A DNA stretch of 64,000 nt from Gloeomargaritales cyanobacterium VI4D9 (GCA_927797885.1 OV696605.1:434001-498000), one strand, 5' to 3'; positions 1-9,026 are shown, counted from the first letter of the stretch. Numbers and translations are program-made. The notes: a model not told the origin generated them from the letters alone.

Positions 1-1445
1 GTGTCAGCCGCTATCGTTATGGGGAGTTGTTGGACTATATCAACTCCGGTGGTACAGTGAGTATGTTGATTCAGACCTGGAATCGGCTAGTGTTATCGGT
101 GCTGTTGGCACTGGCCTATTTGACGGTTTTGGTCTGGATTTCGCCAATTTTATTGGGGGCAACGCTGATTGTATCTGTAGGGTTGGTGGCGATTCAACGG
201 CGGGTTATTCCCAAAATTGAAAAAATCTCCAGGAAATTGGCGAATGATTCTGTGCAGGCAGGTAGCTTTGTGGTGGAAAGTGTCCAGGCATTGCGCGTGG
301 TGTACAGCTTTAATCGCCAGCAGCAAATTCTGACGCAATTGCACCGTCTGCAATGGGATTTGCTTAAACTCAGTGACCGGCAAACCGCCTGGAGTAACCT
401 GCCGCAACCCCTGTCCCAGGTCTTGGTTACGTTCGTTTTGGGGGTAATGTTGCTGACCAGTTTGTGGGTGTTGAGCCAAGACCGCCCATTGAATTTAATT
501 TTGCCCGCCCTGGCAACCTTTATCTCTGCCTATAATCGCTTTGCCAATCAAGGACAGTTAATTGCCAATACCTTCACTAGCTTGGCAGGGTCATTTGGCA
601 GTATTACACGGTTGAACGAGTTTTTGAGCAATGAGGATAAGGAATTTTTGCGGACGGAGGGCTTGCCGTTTGCGGGCATCCAGCGGGAAATCCGGTTTGA
701 CCGGGTGACCTTGCAGTATCCGGGGACGGCGGCACCGGCGGTGGTGGATTTGAGTTTTACCCTCCCGGCGGGGCAGGTGACGGCTTTGGTGGGGGCTTCC
801 GGGGCAGGGAAATCCTCCGTTGCCGACCTGCTGATTGCCCTGTATGAACCGACGGCGGGGCGAATTTTGGTGGATGGGGTGGATCGGCGGGAATTGTCTC
901 TAGCGGATTGGTGGCACCATCTGGGGGTGGTGAGTCAGGACAATTTTGTGTTCAATGCCACGATTCGGGAAAATATCCGCTTTGGCCGGTTGGAGGCGAC
1001 GGATACGGAGGTGGAACGGGCGGCAGCGGCGGCCTATGCGGCAGAATTTATCGAGCGGTTGCCCCAGGGGTACGATACGGTGGTGGGGGAACGGGGCTAC
1101 CGGCTTTCCGGGGGACAGCGGCAACGTTTGGCTCTGGCACGGGCGATTTTGCGCCAGCCCAAGCTGTTAGTACTGGATGAGGCCACCTCGGCTCTGGATT
1201 CCCAATCGGAGGCTTTGGTGCAACAGGCTTTGTACGCTTTTCAACAAAACCGCACGGTACTGGTGATTGCCCACCGGTTGTCCACGATTCGCAACGCCGA
1301 CCAAATCCTGGTGCTGGAGCAGGGGCGCTTGGTGGAGCAGGGCACCCATGAACAATTGCTCCGCCAGGGAGGACACTACGCCCACTACTGGCAGTTGCAG
1401 GTGGCGGGGCAAAAACCGACTCCGGAGTTAGGGGCGAGGGCGTAA
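1..1445 (+). CDS. ABC exporter, fused membrane and ATPase domains (5' partial)
   Basis: The reading frame is open to the left edge, so the true start lies outside the window; a TTG at 27 is only an internal codon. The visible part is the second half of a type-I exporter membrane domain with hydrophobic helices, then a full nucleotide-binding domain: Walker A GASGAGKSS near 790, signature LSGGQRQRLALARA near 1102, Walker B LLVLDEATSALD near 1170 and the H-loop IAHRLSTI near 1270. These make it an MsbA/HepA-like half-transporter that would homodimerise in the inner membrane to export a lipid, polysaccharide precursor or peptide. The substrate cannot be read from the sequence. ssb follows 38 bp downstream. 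Confidence 0.93.
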   Translation, partial: VSRYRYGELLDYINSGGTVSMLIQTWNRLVLSVLLALAYLTVLVWISPILLGATLIVSVGLVAIQRRVIPKIEKISRKLANDSVQAGSFVVESVQALRVVYSFNRQQQILTQLHRLQWDLLKLSDRQTAWSNLPQPLSQVLVTFVLGVMLLTSLWVLSQDRPLNLILPALATFISAYNRFANQGQLIANTFTSLAGSFGSITRLNEFLSNEDKEFLRTEGLPFAGIQREIRFDRVTLQYPGTAAPAVVDLSFTLPAGQVTALVGASGAGKSSVADLLIALYEPTAGRILVDGVDRRELSLADWWHHLGVVSQDNFVFNATIRENIRFGRLEATDTEVERAAAAAYAAEFIERLPQGYDTVVGERGYRLSGGQRQRLALARAILRQPKLLVLDEATSALDSQSEALVQQALYAFQQNRTVLVIAHRLSTIRNADQILVLEQGRLVEQGTHEQLLRQGGHYAHYWQLQVAGQKPTPELGARA

Positions 1446-1483
1446 ATGCTATTCTGGGGCTAACCCTTCGCTGAGAACTAGTC

Positions 1484-1834
1484 ATGACGTGGGCAACGGT
1501 AACGGTCTGTGGTTACGTGGCGGCCAAACCGACGATTCGCCATTTTGAACGGGGCACGGTGCTGTGCAGTTTCCCCCTGTATGTGAACCGCCGCAAAACG
1601 GAAGGGGAGGAGGTTCCCCCCTTGAAATTTCAGGTGGAAATTTGGGGCAATCAGGCAGAAACGGCCATGAATTTATTGGATAAGGGGGCACGCACCACCG
1701 TCACCGGGCGGCTGGATGAAGACCATTACACGGATAAAGAGGGACAACCGGCCACGGCGTTGAAAATCCGCTTTGCCGAGGTGTTGGATTACGGGGTGAA
1801 ACCGGCGGAGGAACCGGCACCGGCCAATCCATGA
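1484..1834 (+). CDS. ssb: single-stranded DNA-binding protein
   Basis: A 116-residue single OB-fold protein starting MTWATVTVCGYV, with the family pattern of a strand-1 start, a central WGNQAE segment and a VTGRLDEDHYTDKEG stretch. SSB coats single-stranded DNA in replication and repair. It is shorter than typical bacterial SSB (about 180 aa). It ends in a short PAEEPAPANP tail, without the acidic DDxPF-type tip that normally recruits partner proteins, so it may be an accessory paralogue. Its stop codon overlaps the ribD start in an ATGA arrangement, so the two are probably translationally coupled. Confidence 0.85.
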   Translation: MTWATVTVCGYVAAKPTIRHFERGTVLCSFPLYVNRRKTEGEEVPPLKFQVEIWGNQAETAMNLLDKGARTTVTGRLDEDHYTDKEGQPATALKIRFAEVLDYGVKPAEEPAPANP

Positions 1835-2961
1835 CCGCAGATGAACGCTACATGACCCGTTGCCTGGAGTTGGCGCAACAGGCGTGGGGGCGTACCAGTC
1901 CCAATCCCCTGGTGGGGGCGGTGATTGTCCAAGCCGGGCAGGTGGTGGGCGAGGGGTTCCATCCCCAGGCGGGACAGCCCCATGCGGAGGTGTTTGCTCT
2001 GCGGGCGGCGGGGGATCAGGCTCGGGGGGCCACCCTCTATGTGAATTTGGAGCCGTGTAATCACTTTGGCCGTACTCCCCCCTGCACGGAAGCGGTGATC
2101 CAAGCTGGGATTCGGCGGGTGGTGGTGGGGATGATTGACCCCGACCCCCGGGTGGCAGGCCGCGGGATTGCCCGGTTACGGCAGGCGGGCATTGAGGTGA
2201 CGGTGGGGGTGTTGGCCGAGGCGTGTCAGAACCTCAATGAGGGGTTTTGCCATCGGGTGCAGACCGGGCGGGCGTTTGGCATTCTCAAGTACGCCATGAC
2301 CCTAGATGGAAAAATTGCCAGCAGTACGGGGGACAGCCTGTGGATCACGGGGGAGGCGGCTCGGCAATGGGTTTATACCCTGCGTTCCCGCTGTGATGCG
2401 GTGATCACCGGCGGGAATACGGTGCGGCGGGACAATCCGGCCTTGACCACCCACGGGTTAACGCCCCATTCGCCCCTGCGGGTGGTGTTGTCCCAAAGCC
2501 TGAATTTGCCCTGGGATGCCCAGGTGTGGCAGGGGGATGAACAGCGGCGCACCCTGTTGATCACGCCCCGGCGGGCCGAGCGACCAGCGCTATTAGAAAA
2601 ACTCCAGGCTTTGGGGGTAGAGGTGCTGGAACTGGAACCCTGCACTCCGGCAACGGTGGTGGCAGAACTGACCCAGCGGGGCTGTAATACGGTGCTGTGG
2701 GAATGTGGCGGCAACCTGGCGGCACAGGCGATCCGGGCGGGAGCCGTGCAAAAAGTTGTGGCGTTCATTGCCCCGAAAATCATCGGGGGTGTGCAGGCAC
2801 CGACGCCCGTGGGGGACTTGGGCGTGACCCAAATGCAAACGGCACTGGCATTAACCCGTTGTCATTGGGAAACCATCGGGCAGGATTGGCTCATCCAAGG
2901 CTATCTCCCGGCAGAACCTCCGCCTTTGGGAATTATGGCGACCTGCGATAATTTTGTATGA
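1831..2961 (+). CDS. ribD: bifunctional riboflavin deaminase/reductase RibD
   Basis: A 376-aa cytosolic enzyme for two consecutive steps of riboflavin synthesis: deamination of the pyrimidine made by GTP cyclohydrolase II, then NADPH-dependent reduction of its ribose. The N-terminal cytidine-deaminase-like domain (about 1-145) has the zinc site as HAE at 51-53 and PCNHFGRTPPC at 75-85, giving His51, Cys76, Cys85 and catalytic Glu53. The reductase domain (about 150-360) starts with FGILKYAMTLDGKIA. Length is normal for a fused RibD. The start overlaps the ssb stop by 4 bp; no other rib gene is adjacent. Confidence 0.95.
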   Translation: MTADERYMTRCLELAQQAWGRTSPNPLVGAVIVQAGQVVGEGFHPQAGQPHAEVFALRAAGDQARGATLYVNLEPCNHFGRTPPCTEAVIQAGIRRVVVGMIDPDPRVAGRGIARLRQAGIEVTVGVLAEACQNLNEGFCHRVQTGRAFGILKYAMTLDGKIASSTGDSLWITGEAARQWVYTLRSRCDAVITGGNTVRRDNPALTTHGLTPHSPLRVVLSQSLNLPWDAQVWQGDEQRRTLLITPRRAERPALLEKLQALGVEVLELEPCTPATVVAELTQRGCNTVLWECGGNLAAQAIRAGAVQKVVAFIAPKIIGGVQAPTPVGDLGVTQMQTALALTRCHWETIGQDWLIQGYLPAEPPPLGIMATCDNFV

Positions 2962-3028
2962 ATCACAAGGTGACTGAGAACCAAGATGGGACGGTGCCTT
3001 GCAACCCTTAATTTTCTAAATTTTCTAA

Positions 3029-3147
3029 ATACAGTCTTTTGAGTAGCTATGGGATACAGTTGAAACCCCACCTGCCGTAGATCGATCACGTTGAGCTTTT
3101 AGAATAATCAAGGTTTTTGTATCCCTTATTTTATAAATAGATTGTAT
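3029..3147 (+). repeat. R2 small inverted-terminal element, copy A
   Basis: About 119 bp. It opens with TACAGTCTTTTGAGTAGC and GGGATACAGTTGAAACCCCA and closes with TTTGTATCCC and AGATTGTA. The ends are inverted (TACAGTC / GAYTGTA and GGATACA / TGTATCC). Non-coding; intact-looking relative of the copies at 16434 and 52025. Confidence 0.75.
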
Positions 3148-3259
3148 ATAGCTAAACACGCAAAGGTTGACATAGATATGGGTCGCAGTGCGTAGCCACG
3201 CGCTGGTTCTCCATAGCTTGCGTGGCGCAGCCATGAATTTTTGAGGCGACAACCTAACC

Positions 3260-3375
3260 GTAAATCCTATTTGATTAACCAACAAAAATTTCCCAGAACC
3301 ATACACCGCAGGTGCTTCTTTGACGGGGGCGGTGCCCATGCGACCCCTGTTCTATTCTCATTTAGGATTGCTATA
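3260..3375 (+). repeat. R1 small inverted-terminal element, copy a
   Basis: The right end is canonical, TTTAGGATTGCTATA; the left end is degenerate, TAAATCCTATTTGATTAAC. The GC hairpin core is GGGGGCGGTGCCC. It carries an extra ACCGCAGGTGCTTCTTT segment seen again in the copy at 39205. It lies just upstream of the toxin-antitoxin pair. Confidence 0.75.
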
Positions 3376-3605
3376 CATGGTAATCACATTTGAATTGTGA
3401 GTGGAATTTTATACAACTAAGAGCCGTAGGGCACCACCCTATTCTGGTTGTCATAGCCTGTGTGGCCATATAACCTTGTTTTTCGCATGAATTTTCTGAG
3501 ATTGCTATCGGCTGAATTTTAAGCGTAGTGACTTCACACTTGACAAGACAATGCAATTGCATTACTGTAAGAGTATAGTTTTTGTAGATAGGTTAAGAGA
3601 TTGCT
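3376..3605. other. degenerate repeat-derived leader before the TA pair
   Basis: AT-rich, with no convincing gene. It includes GTAATCACATTTGAATTGTG, which resembles GTAATCGCATCTGAATTGTG near 17216, and a relic of the R1 core (GGGCACCACCCT). Probably decayed mobile-element sequence. The promoter of the toxin-antitoxin pair should lie in its last 100 bp, but no clear -35/-10 pair was seen. Confidence 0.4.
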
Positions 3606-3938
3606 ATGGCTACTAGGCCAGCCCCATGTCCAGAGTCCACTCTTACTGATCGCTATCAGACAACAATTCCTGCTCCTATTCGCCAAGCTCTTGGCTTGAG
3701 TAAGCGCGATAGAATTCGCTACATCATACAGCCTGACGGCACTGTATGGATTTCACGGGTTGACCAGACAGAGAGCGATCCAGTCCTTGGGGAATTTCTA
3801 AATTTTCTTGCACGGGATATGGAAAAGAATCCCCAGCACTTACAGACCCTTAGTTCAGATTTGGTCAGTCGTGTGCAATCTTTAGTCTCTGGCGTTGACC
3901 TTGATCTTGATGCATCGCTCCCAGAGGAGGACGAATAG
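3606..3938 (+). CDS. prlF: type II antitoxin, PrlF/SohA family (AbrB fold)
   Basis: A 110-aa protein whose first half is a swapped-hairpin AbrB/SpoVT DNA-binding domain: ESTLTDRYQTTIPAPIRQAL followed by SKRDRIRYIIQPDGTVWISR. The second half is an acidic C-terminus suited to binding a toxin. PrlF antitoxins neutralise the YhaV ribonuclease and repress their own operon. The partner begins two bases after this stop codon, which is the usual antitoxin-first order. Coding is more AT-rich than the housekeeping neighbours and the pair is bracketed by R1 repeats, suggesting horizontal acquisition. Confidence 0.85.
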   Translation: MATRPAPCPESTLTDRYQTTIPAPIRQALGLSKRDRIRYIIQPDGTVWISRVDQTESDPVLGEFLNFLARDMEKNPQHLQTLSSDLVSRVQSLVSGVDLDLDASLPEEDE

Positions 3939-3940
3939 GG

Positions 3941-4441
3941 TTGCCTGAAGCTCAACCCCTAGTGATCAATGGATGGAGTCTATTTGCTCATCCTCTATTC
4001 CTTCAACAATTGGAAGCACTTGTGACGCAGGTTGAACATTTACGTCGTAGGTTTCCTGAAACCTATAAAGAGAAAAATGCTACAAAGCGTCTCGCCGCCA
4101 TAGTAAAATTAGCCTTTGATATTATTCCTCAAGATCCAACTCGCAATGAATACCGACAGGGAACTACGCTTGGAGATAATTACAAACATTGGTTTAGAGC
4201 TAAATTTTTTCAGCAGTACCGACTGTTTTTTCGATACCATCAAGAGAGTAAGATAATCCTCCTCGTTTGGGTCAATGATGAGAATTCCAAGCGAGCCTAT
4301 GAGAGCAGTACTGATGCTTACAGAGTCTTTAGGAAAATGCTGGAGAGTGGTCATCCTCCAGATGATTGGAATGACTTACTCAAAGAGGCAAAGTCTGAAA
4401 TTGACCGTTTGCGGAAAGTTGCGGAAAGTTGCGGAAATTGA
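3941..4441 (+). CDS. yhaV: type II toxin YhaV family ribonuclease
   Basis: A 166-aa protein starting at TTG, two bases after the antitoxin stop. It matches the YhaV (RelE-like) family: NGWSLFAHPLFLQQLEAL at the N-terminus, the central KNATKRLAAIVKLAFDIIPQ and DPTRNEYRQGTTLGDNYKHW, and the RYRLFFRYH/ILLVWVNDENSKR strands. YhaV is a translation-dependent mRNA interferase kept inactive by PrlF. The length agrees with the family. The 3' end contains a short direct repeat (GCGGAAAGTT twice) immediately before the stop, which may have extended the C-terminus slightly. Confidence 0.87.
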   Translation: MPEAQPLVINGWSLFAHPLFLQQLEALVTQVEHLRRRFPETYKEKNATKRLAAIVKLAFDIIPQDPTRNEYRQGTTLGDNYKHWFRAKFFQQYRLFFRYHQESKIILLVWVNDENSKRAYESSTDAYRVFRKMLESGHPPDDWNDLLKEAKSEIDRLRKVAESCGN

Positions 4442-4464
4442 AATTTAACGAGATGATGAATACC

Positions 4465-4586
4465 TATAGCAATCCTACTTGATTTACGTTAGCTTGCGTG
4501 CCGTAGGCATACAAGAATTTTCCAGAACCAAGGACGGGGGCGGTGCCCCTGCGACCCCTATTCTATTTTCATTTAGGATTGCCATG
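4465..4586 (+). repeat. R1 element, copy b (long variant)
   Basis: TATAGCAATCCTACTTGATT at the left, TTTAGGATTGCCATGG at the right, core GGGGGCGGTGCCCC. It contains the TTGCGTGCCGTAGGCATAC insert shared with copies at 12194 (inverted) and 39205. It sits just downstream of yhaV. Confidence 0.85.
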
Positions 4587-4705
4587 GCCTAATAAGCATC
4601 TGTATTCGGAATGGAATTTTATGCTAGCGGTTATGATGAACCCATTTTTGCCGTCCGGTAATACGCAATTCCCTAGGGTAAATGGTGGAATGCCCTCGAT
4701 TAGCA

Positions 4706-5644
4706 TCACCCCGACTGTTCGTACTGTTCGTAGGCAGTCACGATCCGTTGCACCAGGGGATGACGCACCACATCCGCTGCCGTGAGGTGACAAAAGCCAA
4801 TCCCCGGTACTCCTTTTAATACCTGTGCCGCCACCGTCAACCCCGAATCCTGCCGCCGGTCTAAATCCACCTGGGTCGTATCCCCAGTAATCACCATCCG
4901 GGAACCAAACCCCAGGCGGGTTAACAGCATTTTCATCTGCCCCGGTGTGGTGTTTTGCGCCTCATCCAGGATAATAAACGCCCGGTTCAACGTCCGTCCC
5001 CGCATATACGCCAAGGGTGCCACCTCGACCACCCCCCGCTCTAGCAACTGGGGAATCCGCACCGGGTCGAGCAAATCGTACAGGGCATCGTACAGCGGTC
5101 GTAAATAGGGGCTGATTTTTTGTTGCAAATCCCCCGGCAAAAACCCCAATTTTTCCCCCGCTTCCACCGCCGGTCGGGTCAGGATCAACCGCTCACATTC
5201 CTGGTTCTGGAGGGCTTGCACCGCCAACACGGCGGCCAGATAGGTCTTGCCCGTCCCCGCTGGCCCAATGCCAAAGGTAATTTCGTGGGTACGGATGGCC
5301 TGAATGTACTGCCATTGACCAAACGTGCGGGCACAAATTTCTTCCCCCCGGCGGGTGTGCGCCAACACATCCCGGTGCATCTGAGTGACCAATGCCGGGT
5401 CAGGGGCAGACAGCACCGTGTCAATATCCGCCGTCGTCACCGGTTGTCCCCGGCGCCAGAGATGGGCCAGGGCATCTACCACCTGCATACATTGATGAAC
5501 CTGGGATTCCTGCCCCACCAGGTGCAATTCCTGCCCCCGCAGTACCGCCTGCACCCCCGTCGCCTGGGTTAATTGCCGCAAATTCACTTCCCCCACCCCC
5601 GCCAGTGCCACCGCACTCGCCCGATTCGGCAAGGGTAGGATCAA
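4706..5644 (-). CDS. phoH: PhoH-family ATPase
   Basis: A 312-aa PhoH/YbeZ-type protein, a cytosolic P-loop ATPase linked to RNA metabolism and ribosome maturation. Walker A is GPAGTGKT at 127-134 and Walker B IILDEAQN at about 224-231, followed by the family motifs MKMLLTRLGFGSRMVITGD and TQVDL. An N-terminal KH-like/strand region precedes the ATPase. It is the last gene of a minus-strand run rpsP-khpA-phoH with a 17-bp gap to khpA, a combination of translation-related genes that supports an RNA/ribosome role. Confidence 0.94.
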   Translation of the reverse strand: MILPLPNRASAVALAGVGEVNLRQLTQATGVQAVLRGQELHLVGQESQVHQCMQVVDALAHLWRRGQPVTTADIDTVLSAPDPALVTQMHRDVLAHTRRGEEICARTFGQWQYIQAIRTHEITFGIGPAGTGKTYLAAVLAVQALQNQECERLILTRPAVEAGEKLGFLPGDLQQKISPYLRPLYDALYDLLDPVRIPQLLERGVVEVAPLAYMRGRTLNRAFIILDEAQNTTPGQMKMLLTRLGFGSRMVITGDTTQVDLDRRQDSGLTVAAQVLKGVPGIGFCHLTAADVVRHPLVQRIVTAYEQYEQSG

Positions 5645-5661
5645 AACCCGTTCCGGGGGAT

Positions 5662-5967
5662 TCAGCGGCTACCTCCCCGTCGCGGTCGGGCGGGCGTCCG
5701 TTCCCCCCGCTCTGCCGTCGCATTATTCAAGCCATAAATATCTAAATAGCAGGTTTGCCCCGCCCATTCCGCCGCCGCCTGGGTGACGGTACGAATCGCC
5801 TGCAGGGTACGCCCTCCCCGTCCTAGCACCCGTCCCCGGTCTGATTCCGCCAAAGCGACCCGTATCCAAACGCCCCCCGCCAACACCTCCCGGTGCAACC
5901 GCAATGCCTCCGGGTGGCTCAACATGGGGGTGAGTAGATAGCGAATCAGTCCTTCGTAATCAGGCAT
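5662..5967 (-). CDS. khpA: KH-domain RNA-binding protein KhpA/YlqC type
   Basis: A small single-KH protein (101 aa from [12 protein letters not shown]). The GxxG loop is in [15 protein letters not shown], and the rest fits the KhpA family, which binds structured RNA. An upstream ATG at 5979 is in frame, but the MPDYEGL start matches family N-termini and overlaps the rpsP stop by only 8 bp. The C-terminus is extended by an Arg/Pro-rich tail ([16 protein letters not shown]) that probably adds nonspecific RNA affinity. It lies between rpsP and phoH in one operon. Confidence 0.9.
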   Translation of the reverse strand: MPDYEGLIRYLLTPMLSHPEALRLHREVLAGGVWIRVALAESDRGRVLGRGGRTLQAIRTVTQAAAEWAGQTCYLDIYGLNNATAERGERTPARPRRGGSR

Positions 5968-6220
5968 GGAGTTGATCAAAAATCTGCGCCTTCGCCAAAA
6001 TACTCCGTACCGTGGGGGTTGGTTGCGCCCCCTGCTTCAGCCACTTGAGAATGGCCGGGACATTCAAGCGGGTCTGTTGGGCCGGGTCACTCAAACGGGG
6101 GTTGTAAAAACCCACCTCCTCCAACGCCCGCCCATCCCGCCGGGACAAAGCCGGGGTCACCACAATCCGGTAGGAAACCTGACCCTTACGCCCGTAGCGC
6201 TTTAGCCGTAGTTTGACCAT
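5960..6220 (-). CDS. rpsP: 30S ribosomal protein S16
   Basis: An 86-aa S16 of normal length: [20 protein letters not shown], then [15 protein letters not shown] and an [20 protein letters not shown] tail, all hallmark segments. It is a structural protein of the small ribosomal subunit, binding 16S rRNA early in assembly. First gene of the rpsP-khpA-phoH run; the intergenic region to the divergent obgE is only about 35-70 bp and must hold both promoters. Confidence 0.97.
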   Translation of the reverse strand: MVKLRLKRYGRKGQVSYRIVVTPALSRRDGRALEEVGFYNPRLSDPAQQTRLNVPAILKWLKQGAQPTPTVRSILAKAQIFDQLHA

Positions 6221-6288
6221 GAATCAATCCATTTCCTTAAAATTTCCACTAGGATATGAATTTTACCACGAACTCACTCGATATTACC

Positions 6289-7296
6289 ATGCAGTTCATT
6301 GACCAGGCGGAAATCACCGTCCAGGGGGGCAAAGGGGGGGATGGCATCGTGGCGTTTCGCCGGGAGAAATATGTGCCCGCTGGGGGGCCTGCCGGGGGCA
6401 ATGGCGGCAAAGGGGGGGATGTGCTGGTGCAGGCGCAAACCGGGCGCAATACCCTGCTGGATTTTCGCTACCAACGGCATTTTCAAGCGGCAGATGGTCA
6501 ACGGGGAGGGCCAAATAACTGCACCGGTGCCAGCGGCCAAGACCGGGTAATTTCCATCCCCTGCGGCACCCTGATCACCGATGCGGACACGGGGGAATTG
6601 GTCGCCGATGTGGTCACGCCGGGGCAAACCGTGGTGGTCGCCCAGGGGGGCAAAGGGGGCTTGGGCAACCGCCATTTTTTGAGCAACCACAACCGGGCAC
6701 CGGATTACGCCTTGCCGGGACTGCCGGGGGAATTTCGCCGCCTGCGCCTGGAATTGAAACTCCTAGCTGAGGTGGGCATCGTCGGGCTACCCAATGCGGG
6801 CAAATCCACCCTGATCAGCCGCATTTCCGCCGCCAAACCGAAAATTGCCGACTACCCCTTCACCACCCTGGTACCCAATCTAGGGGTCGTGGCCAATCCC
6901 CAGGGCGATGGTACCGTCTTTGCCGACATTCCGGGCTTGATTGCCGGTGCCCATAGGGGGGTGGGCTTGGGGTTTGACTTTTTGCGCCACATTGAACGCA
7001 CCCGCCTGTTAATTCATGTGCTGGACAGCACTGCCCCCGACCCAGTGAGCGATTACCACACCATCAGGAATGAATTGGCGCAGTACACACCCCAGCTGGG
7101 TCAGCCCCTCACGGAACGCCCGGAATTGATCGTGTTGAATAAAATTGATGCCTTGCCGCCTGGGGATACCCTTCAGGACATTGTCCAGATTTTGTCAAAC
7201 CACAATCCCGTATGCCTGATCTCCGCCGTCACGGGGGTGGGGATAACGGCAATGCTCCAGCAAGTCTGGCAGAAGTTGGTAGTGCTATCTTTGTAA
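6289..7296 (+). CDS. obgE: GTPase Obg/CgtA
   Basis: A 335-aa Obg GTPase. The N-terminal glycine-rich Obg fold begins [19 protein letters not shown]; the G domain has G1 [10 protein letters not shown]3 DIPGLI and G4 NKID. Obg proteins act in late 50S assembly and stress signalling. An ATG at 6256 would add 11 residues, but family members begin at MQFID, so 6289 is preferred. Neither start has a strong Shine-Dalgarno sequence (an AGGA sits immediately against the 6256 ATG). Divergent from rpsP. Confidence 0.95.
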   Translation: MQFIDQAEITVQGGKGGDGIVAFRREKYVPAGGPAGGNGGKGGDVLVQAQTGRNTLLDFRYQRHFQAADGQRGGPNNCTGASGQDRVISIPCGTLITDADTGELVADVVTPGQTVVVAQGGKGGLGNRHFLSNHNRAPDYALPGLPGEFRRLRLELKLLAEVGIVGLPNAGKSTLISRISAAKPKIADYPFTTLVPNLGVVANPQGDGTVFADIPGLIAGAHRGVGLGFDFLRHIERTRLLIHVLDSTAPDPVSDYHTIRNELAQYTPQLGQPLTERPELIVLNKIDALPPGDTLQDIVQILSNHNPVCLISAVTGVGITAMLQQVWQKLVVLSL

Positions 7297-7319
7297 TGGC
7301 TATGATGGGCATCAAGAGA

Positions 7320-7427
7320 GGGTACTTCTAAAAATAGGTCGCAGGGGTGTACCCCCGGCTTTGGTTCTTGATGGGATGAGCATTCCAGCGAGATAACCTG
7401 CAATGGGTGCCAATAAATAGAAGTGCC
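7320..7427 (-). repeat. R6 element, copy a
   Basis: On the minus strand it reads GGCACTTCTATTTATTGGCA ... GGGGGTACACCCC ... CTATTTTTAGAAGTACCC. It matches the better-preserved copy at 52363 end to end and lies directly after obgE. Confidence 0.65.
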
Positions 7428-7544
7428 TTTCAGAGACCAGCCTATGACTTTTTAAATTTTGACAACTTTCGGGCTAGAACCTTAGTCGGATTCTCTGATT
7501 AGAAAAACTTATCACCCTAAATCCAGGAAAGTTATATGAAACAT
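7428..7544. other. intergenic sequence, nothing recognised
   Basis: About 117 AT-rich bases between R6a and R3i. No ORF, tRNA or hairpin of note was seen. Confidence 0.3.
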
Positions 7545-7664
7545 GGACACCTCTATTAATTCACGGCTATTGCGAATGACCCCTGGGTTATTGATAATTG
7601 CCAACGAAAGAATGGGGCTTCCGAGCCTTTCATGTAAGTACAAAAATCAATAAATAGAGGTTCC
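7545..7664 (+). repeat. R3 element, copy i, with 3-bp target duplication
   Basis: 120 bp from GGACACCTCTATTAATTC to CAATAAATAGAGGTTCC. CAT is present immediately before and after, a likely 3-bp duplication. The termini match those of the IS5-like element at 13168-14349; the interior is non-coding. Confidence 0.8.
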
Positions 7665-7876
7665 CATATGGGTACAAGACTGTTGTATGCAATCACGACA
7701 CTTGATTAATGCTACACTTTAGTCATTACCAAAACCTGTTGGCAAACGCGAGTTTAGCCATTATCGTGGAATCAGGGTTTTGAGAAATCCCTCCGACAAT
7801 GCCCTCCTGGAGGCTTGCAAAAGCTTAAACAGTTGTTTGACCGGGATCATCAAGGTATGTTTTCTAAACGGAAGCG

Positions 7877-8557
7877 ATGATTTATTTGCCAGTTGCCTAT
7901 CTACTCTTTTTACTCCTGCTCTTAGCCTTCCCGTTTCTCTGGTTGGTGGTTACCCTCGATGCGGTTCAAGTTGCTGTTGCAAAGCTCGGATTTTCTCCTA
8001 ACCTATCTCTTGTGCTCCTGACCCTGGTAATTATTGGGAGTACGATTAATATCCCCCTTTATGAGAGAGTTTCCAAAGTGGCTATGGTACCTGATTTGGA
8101 GCGATTGTGGACTATGCGCTTCTTTTGGGGTATTCCCTTAAGGCGAATTGAACAGAAAACGATTGTGGCACTGAATGTCGGGGGTGGTCTGATTCCAACC
8201 CTATTAGCCATTTATCAGTTCACCCGTGTTTCGCCAATTTTGATTGTGCTTGTCACGACTGTGGTGACAATAGTTAGTTATTATTCTGCCCAGGTGGTGC
8301 CGGGGATTGGGATTCAAATGAATGCCCTGATTGCTCCCCTGACGGCGGCGATGACTTCGGCGCTATTGACGGCGGGTTCTGATGTGGTGGCGGCACCAAT
8401 TGCCTTTGCTGGCGGTGTATTGGGGACACTAATTGGGGCTGACCTGTTACACCTGCCGCAAATTGAGCGGATGACTCCAGGCATTCTTAGTATTGGTGGG
8501 GCTGGGGTTTTTGATGGTATTGCGCTGTGCGGTTTATTCGCCGTTCTGCTGACTTAA
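7877..8557 (+). CDS. DUF1614 integral membrane protein
   Basis: A 226-aa hydrophobic protein with about six predicted membrane segments, starting MIYLPVAYLLFLLLLLAFPF. It fits the DUF1614 family: an internal GSTINIPLYER motif, then GGGLIPTLLAIYQF, and a glycine/alanine-rich second half with GVLGTLIGADLLHLP and GGAGVFDGIALCG. No biochemical role is known for the family; a transporter or assembly role is only a guess. It stands alone, with repeat-filled gaps on both sides. The upstream 210 bp holds no recognisable gene. Confidence 0.82.
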   Translation: MIYLPVAYLLFLLLLLAFPFLWLVVTLDAVQVAVAKLGFSPNLSLVLLTLVIIGSTINIPLYERVSKVAMVPDLERLWTMRFFWGIPLRRIEQKTIVALNVGGGLIPTLLAIYQFTRVSPILIVLVTTVVTIVSYYSAQVVPGIGIQMNALIAPLTAAMTSALLTAGSDVVAAPIAFAGGVLGTLIGADLLHLPQIERMTPGILSIGGAGVFDGIALCGLFAVLLT

Positions 8558-8629
8558 AAATTACCTAGAAATTTCAGAAATTTCCTTAGAAATGCTGATT
8601 TTGACTGGAATAACATTTTAGGAAACCTC

Positions 8630-8731
8630 TGTAACAATCCTACCCCAATTAACGAACAAGAATTCCCCAGAACCAAGTGCGGGGGCGGTACCCCTGCGAC
8701 TCTCATTCCATTCTCATTTAGGATTTCTATA
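8630..8731 (+). repeat. R1 element, copy c
   Basis: The left end TGTAACAATCCTA is slightly decayed; the right end is TTTAGGATTTCTATA; core GGGGGCGGTACCCC. The left flank GGAAACCTC resembles an R3 terminus. Confidence 0.8.
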
Positions 8732-8826
8732 CAAGACTTGACCTTGATGCAATTCAGAAGGACATGCAAAAACTGCTCCAGGAAAAATGGATTCTTGAGG
8801 CGCAGGCTCGCCTCCAATCTTCCTAA
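8732..8826 (+). pseudogene. possible C-terminal gene remnant cut by R1
   Basis: Reading directly out of the R1 right end, one frame gives LDLDAIQKDMQKLLQEKW then ILEAQARLQSS and a TAA stop at about 8824. The amphipathic, non-repetitive composition looks protein-like, and the start is missing. This could be the tail of a small gene truncated by the R1 insertion; the family is not recognised. Confidence 0.3.
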
Positions 8827-8900
8827 TCTAATGATTAATTAAGCTAAACACCAATGCGACACAAGACCCATTGCAAGAGTAATTTATACCTATCCTTTGA

Positions 8901-9026
8901 TACACGGCTTATTAAGTAATTGCAGGATACGGTTGTAAACCGGTTTGCTCTAATCTTCTCATTGAGGTCAAGCCTTGAAAACACGATTTTTTTGTATCCT
9001 TTAATTTATGAACAAACTAGACTTTA
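8901..9026 (+). repeat. R2 element, copy B (degenerate)
   Basis: TACACGGCTTATTAAG ... GGATACGGTTGTAAACC ... TTTTTGTATCCTTTAATTTA ... ACTAGACTTTA. The overall R2 layout is recognisable but both termini are eroded. Confidence 0.5.
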
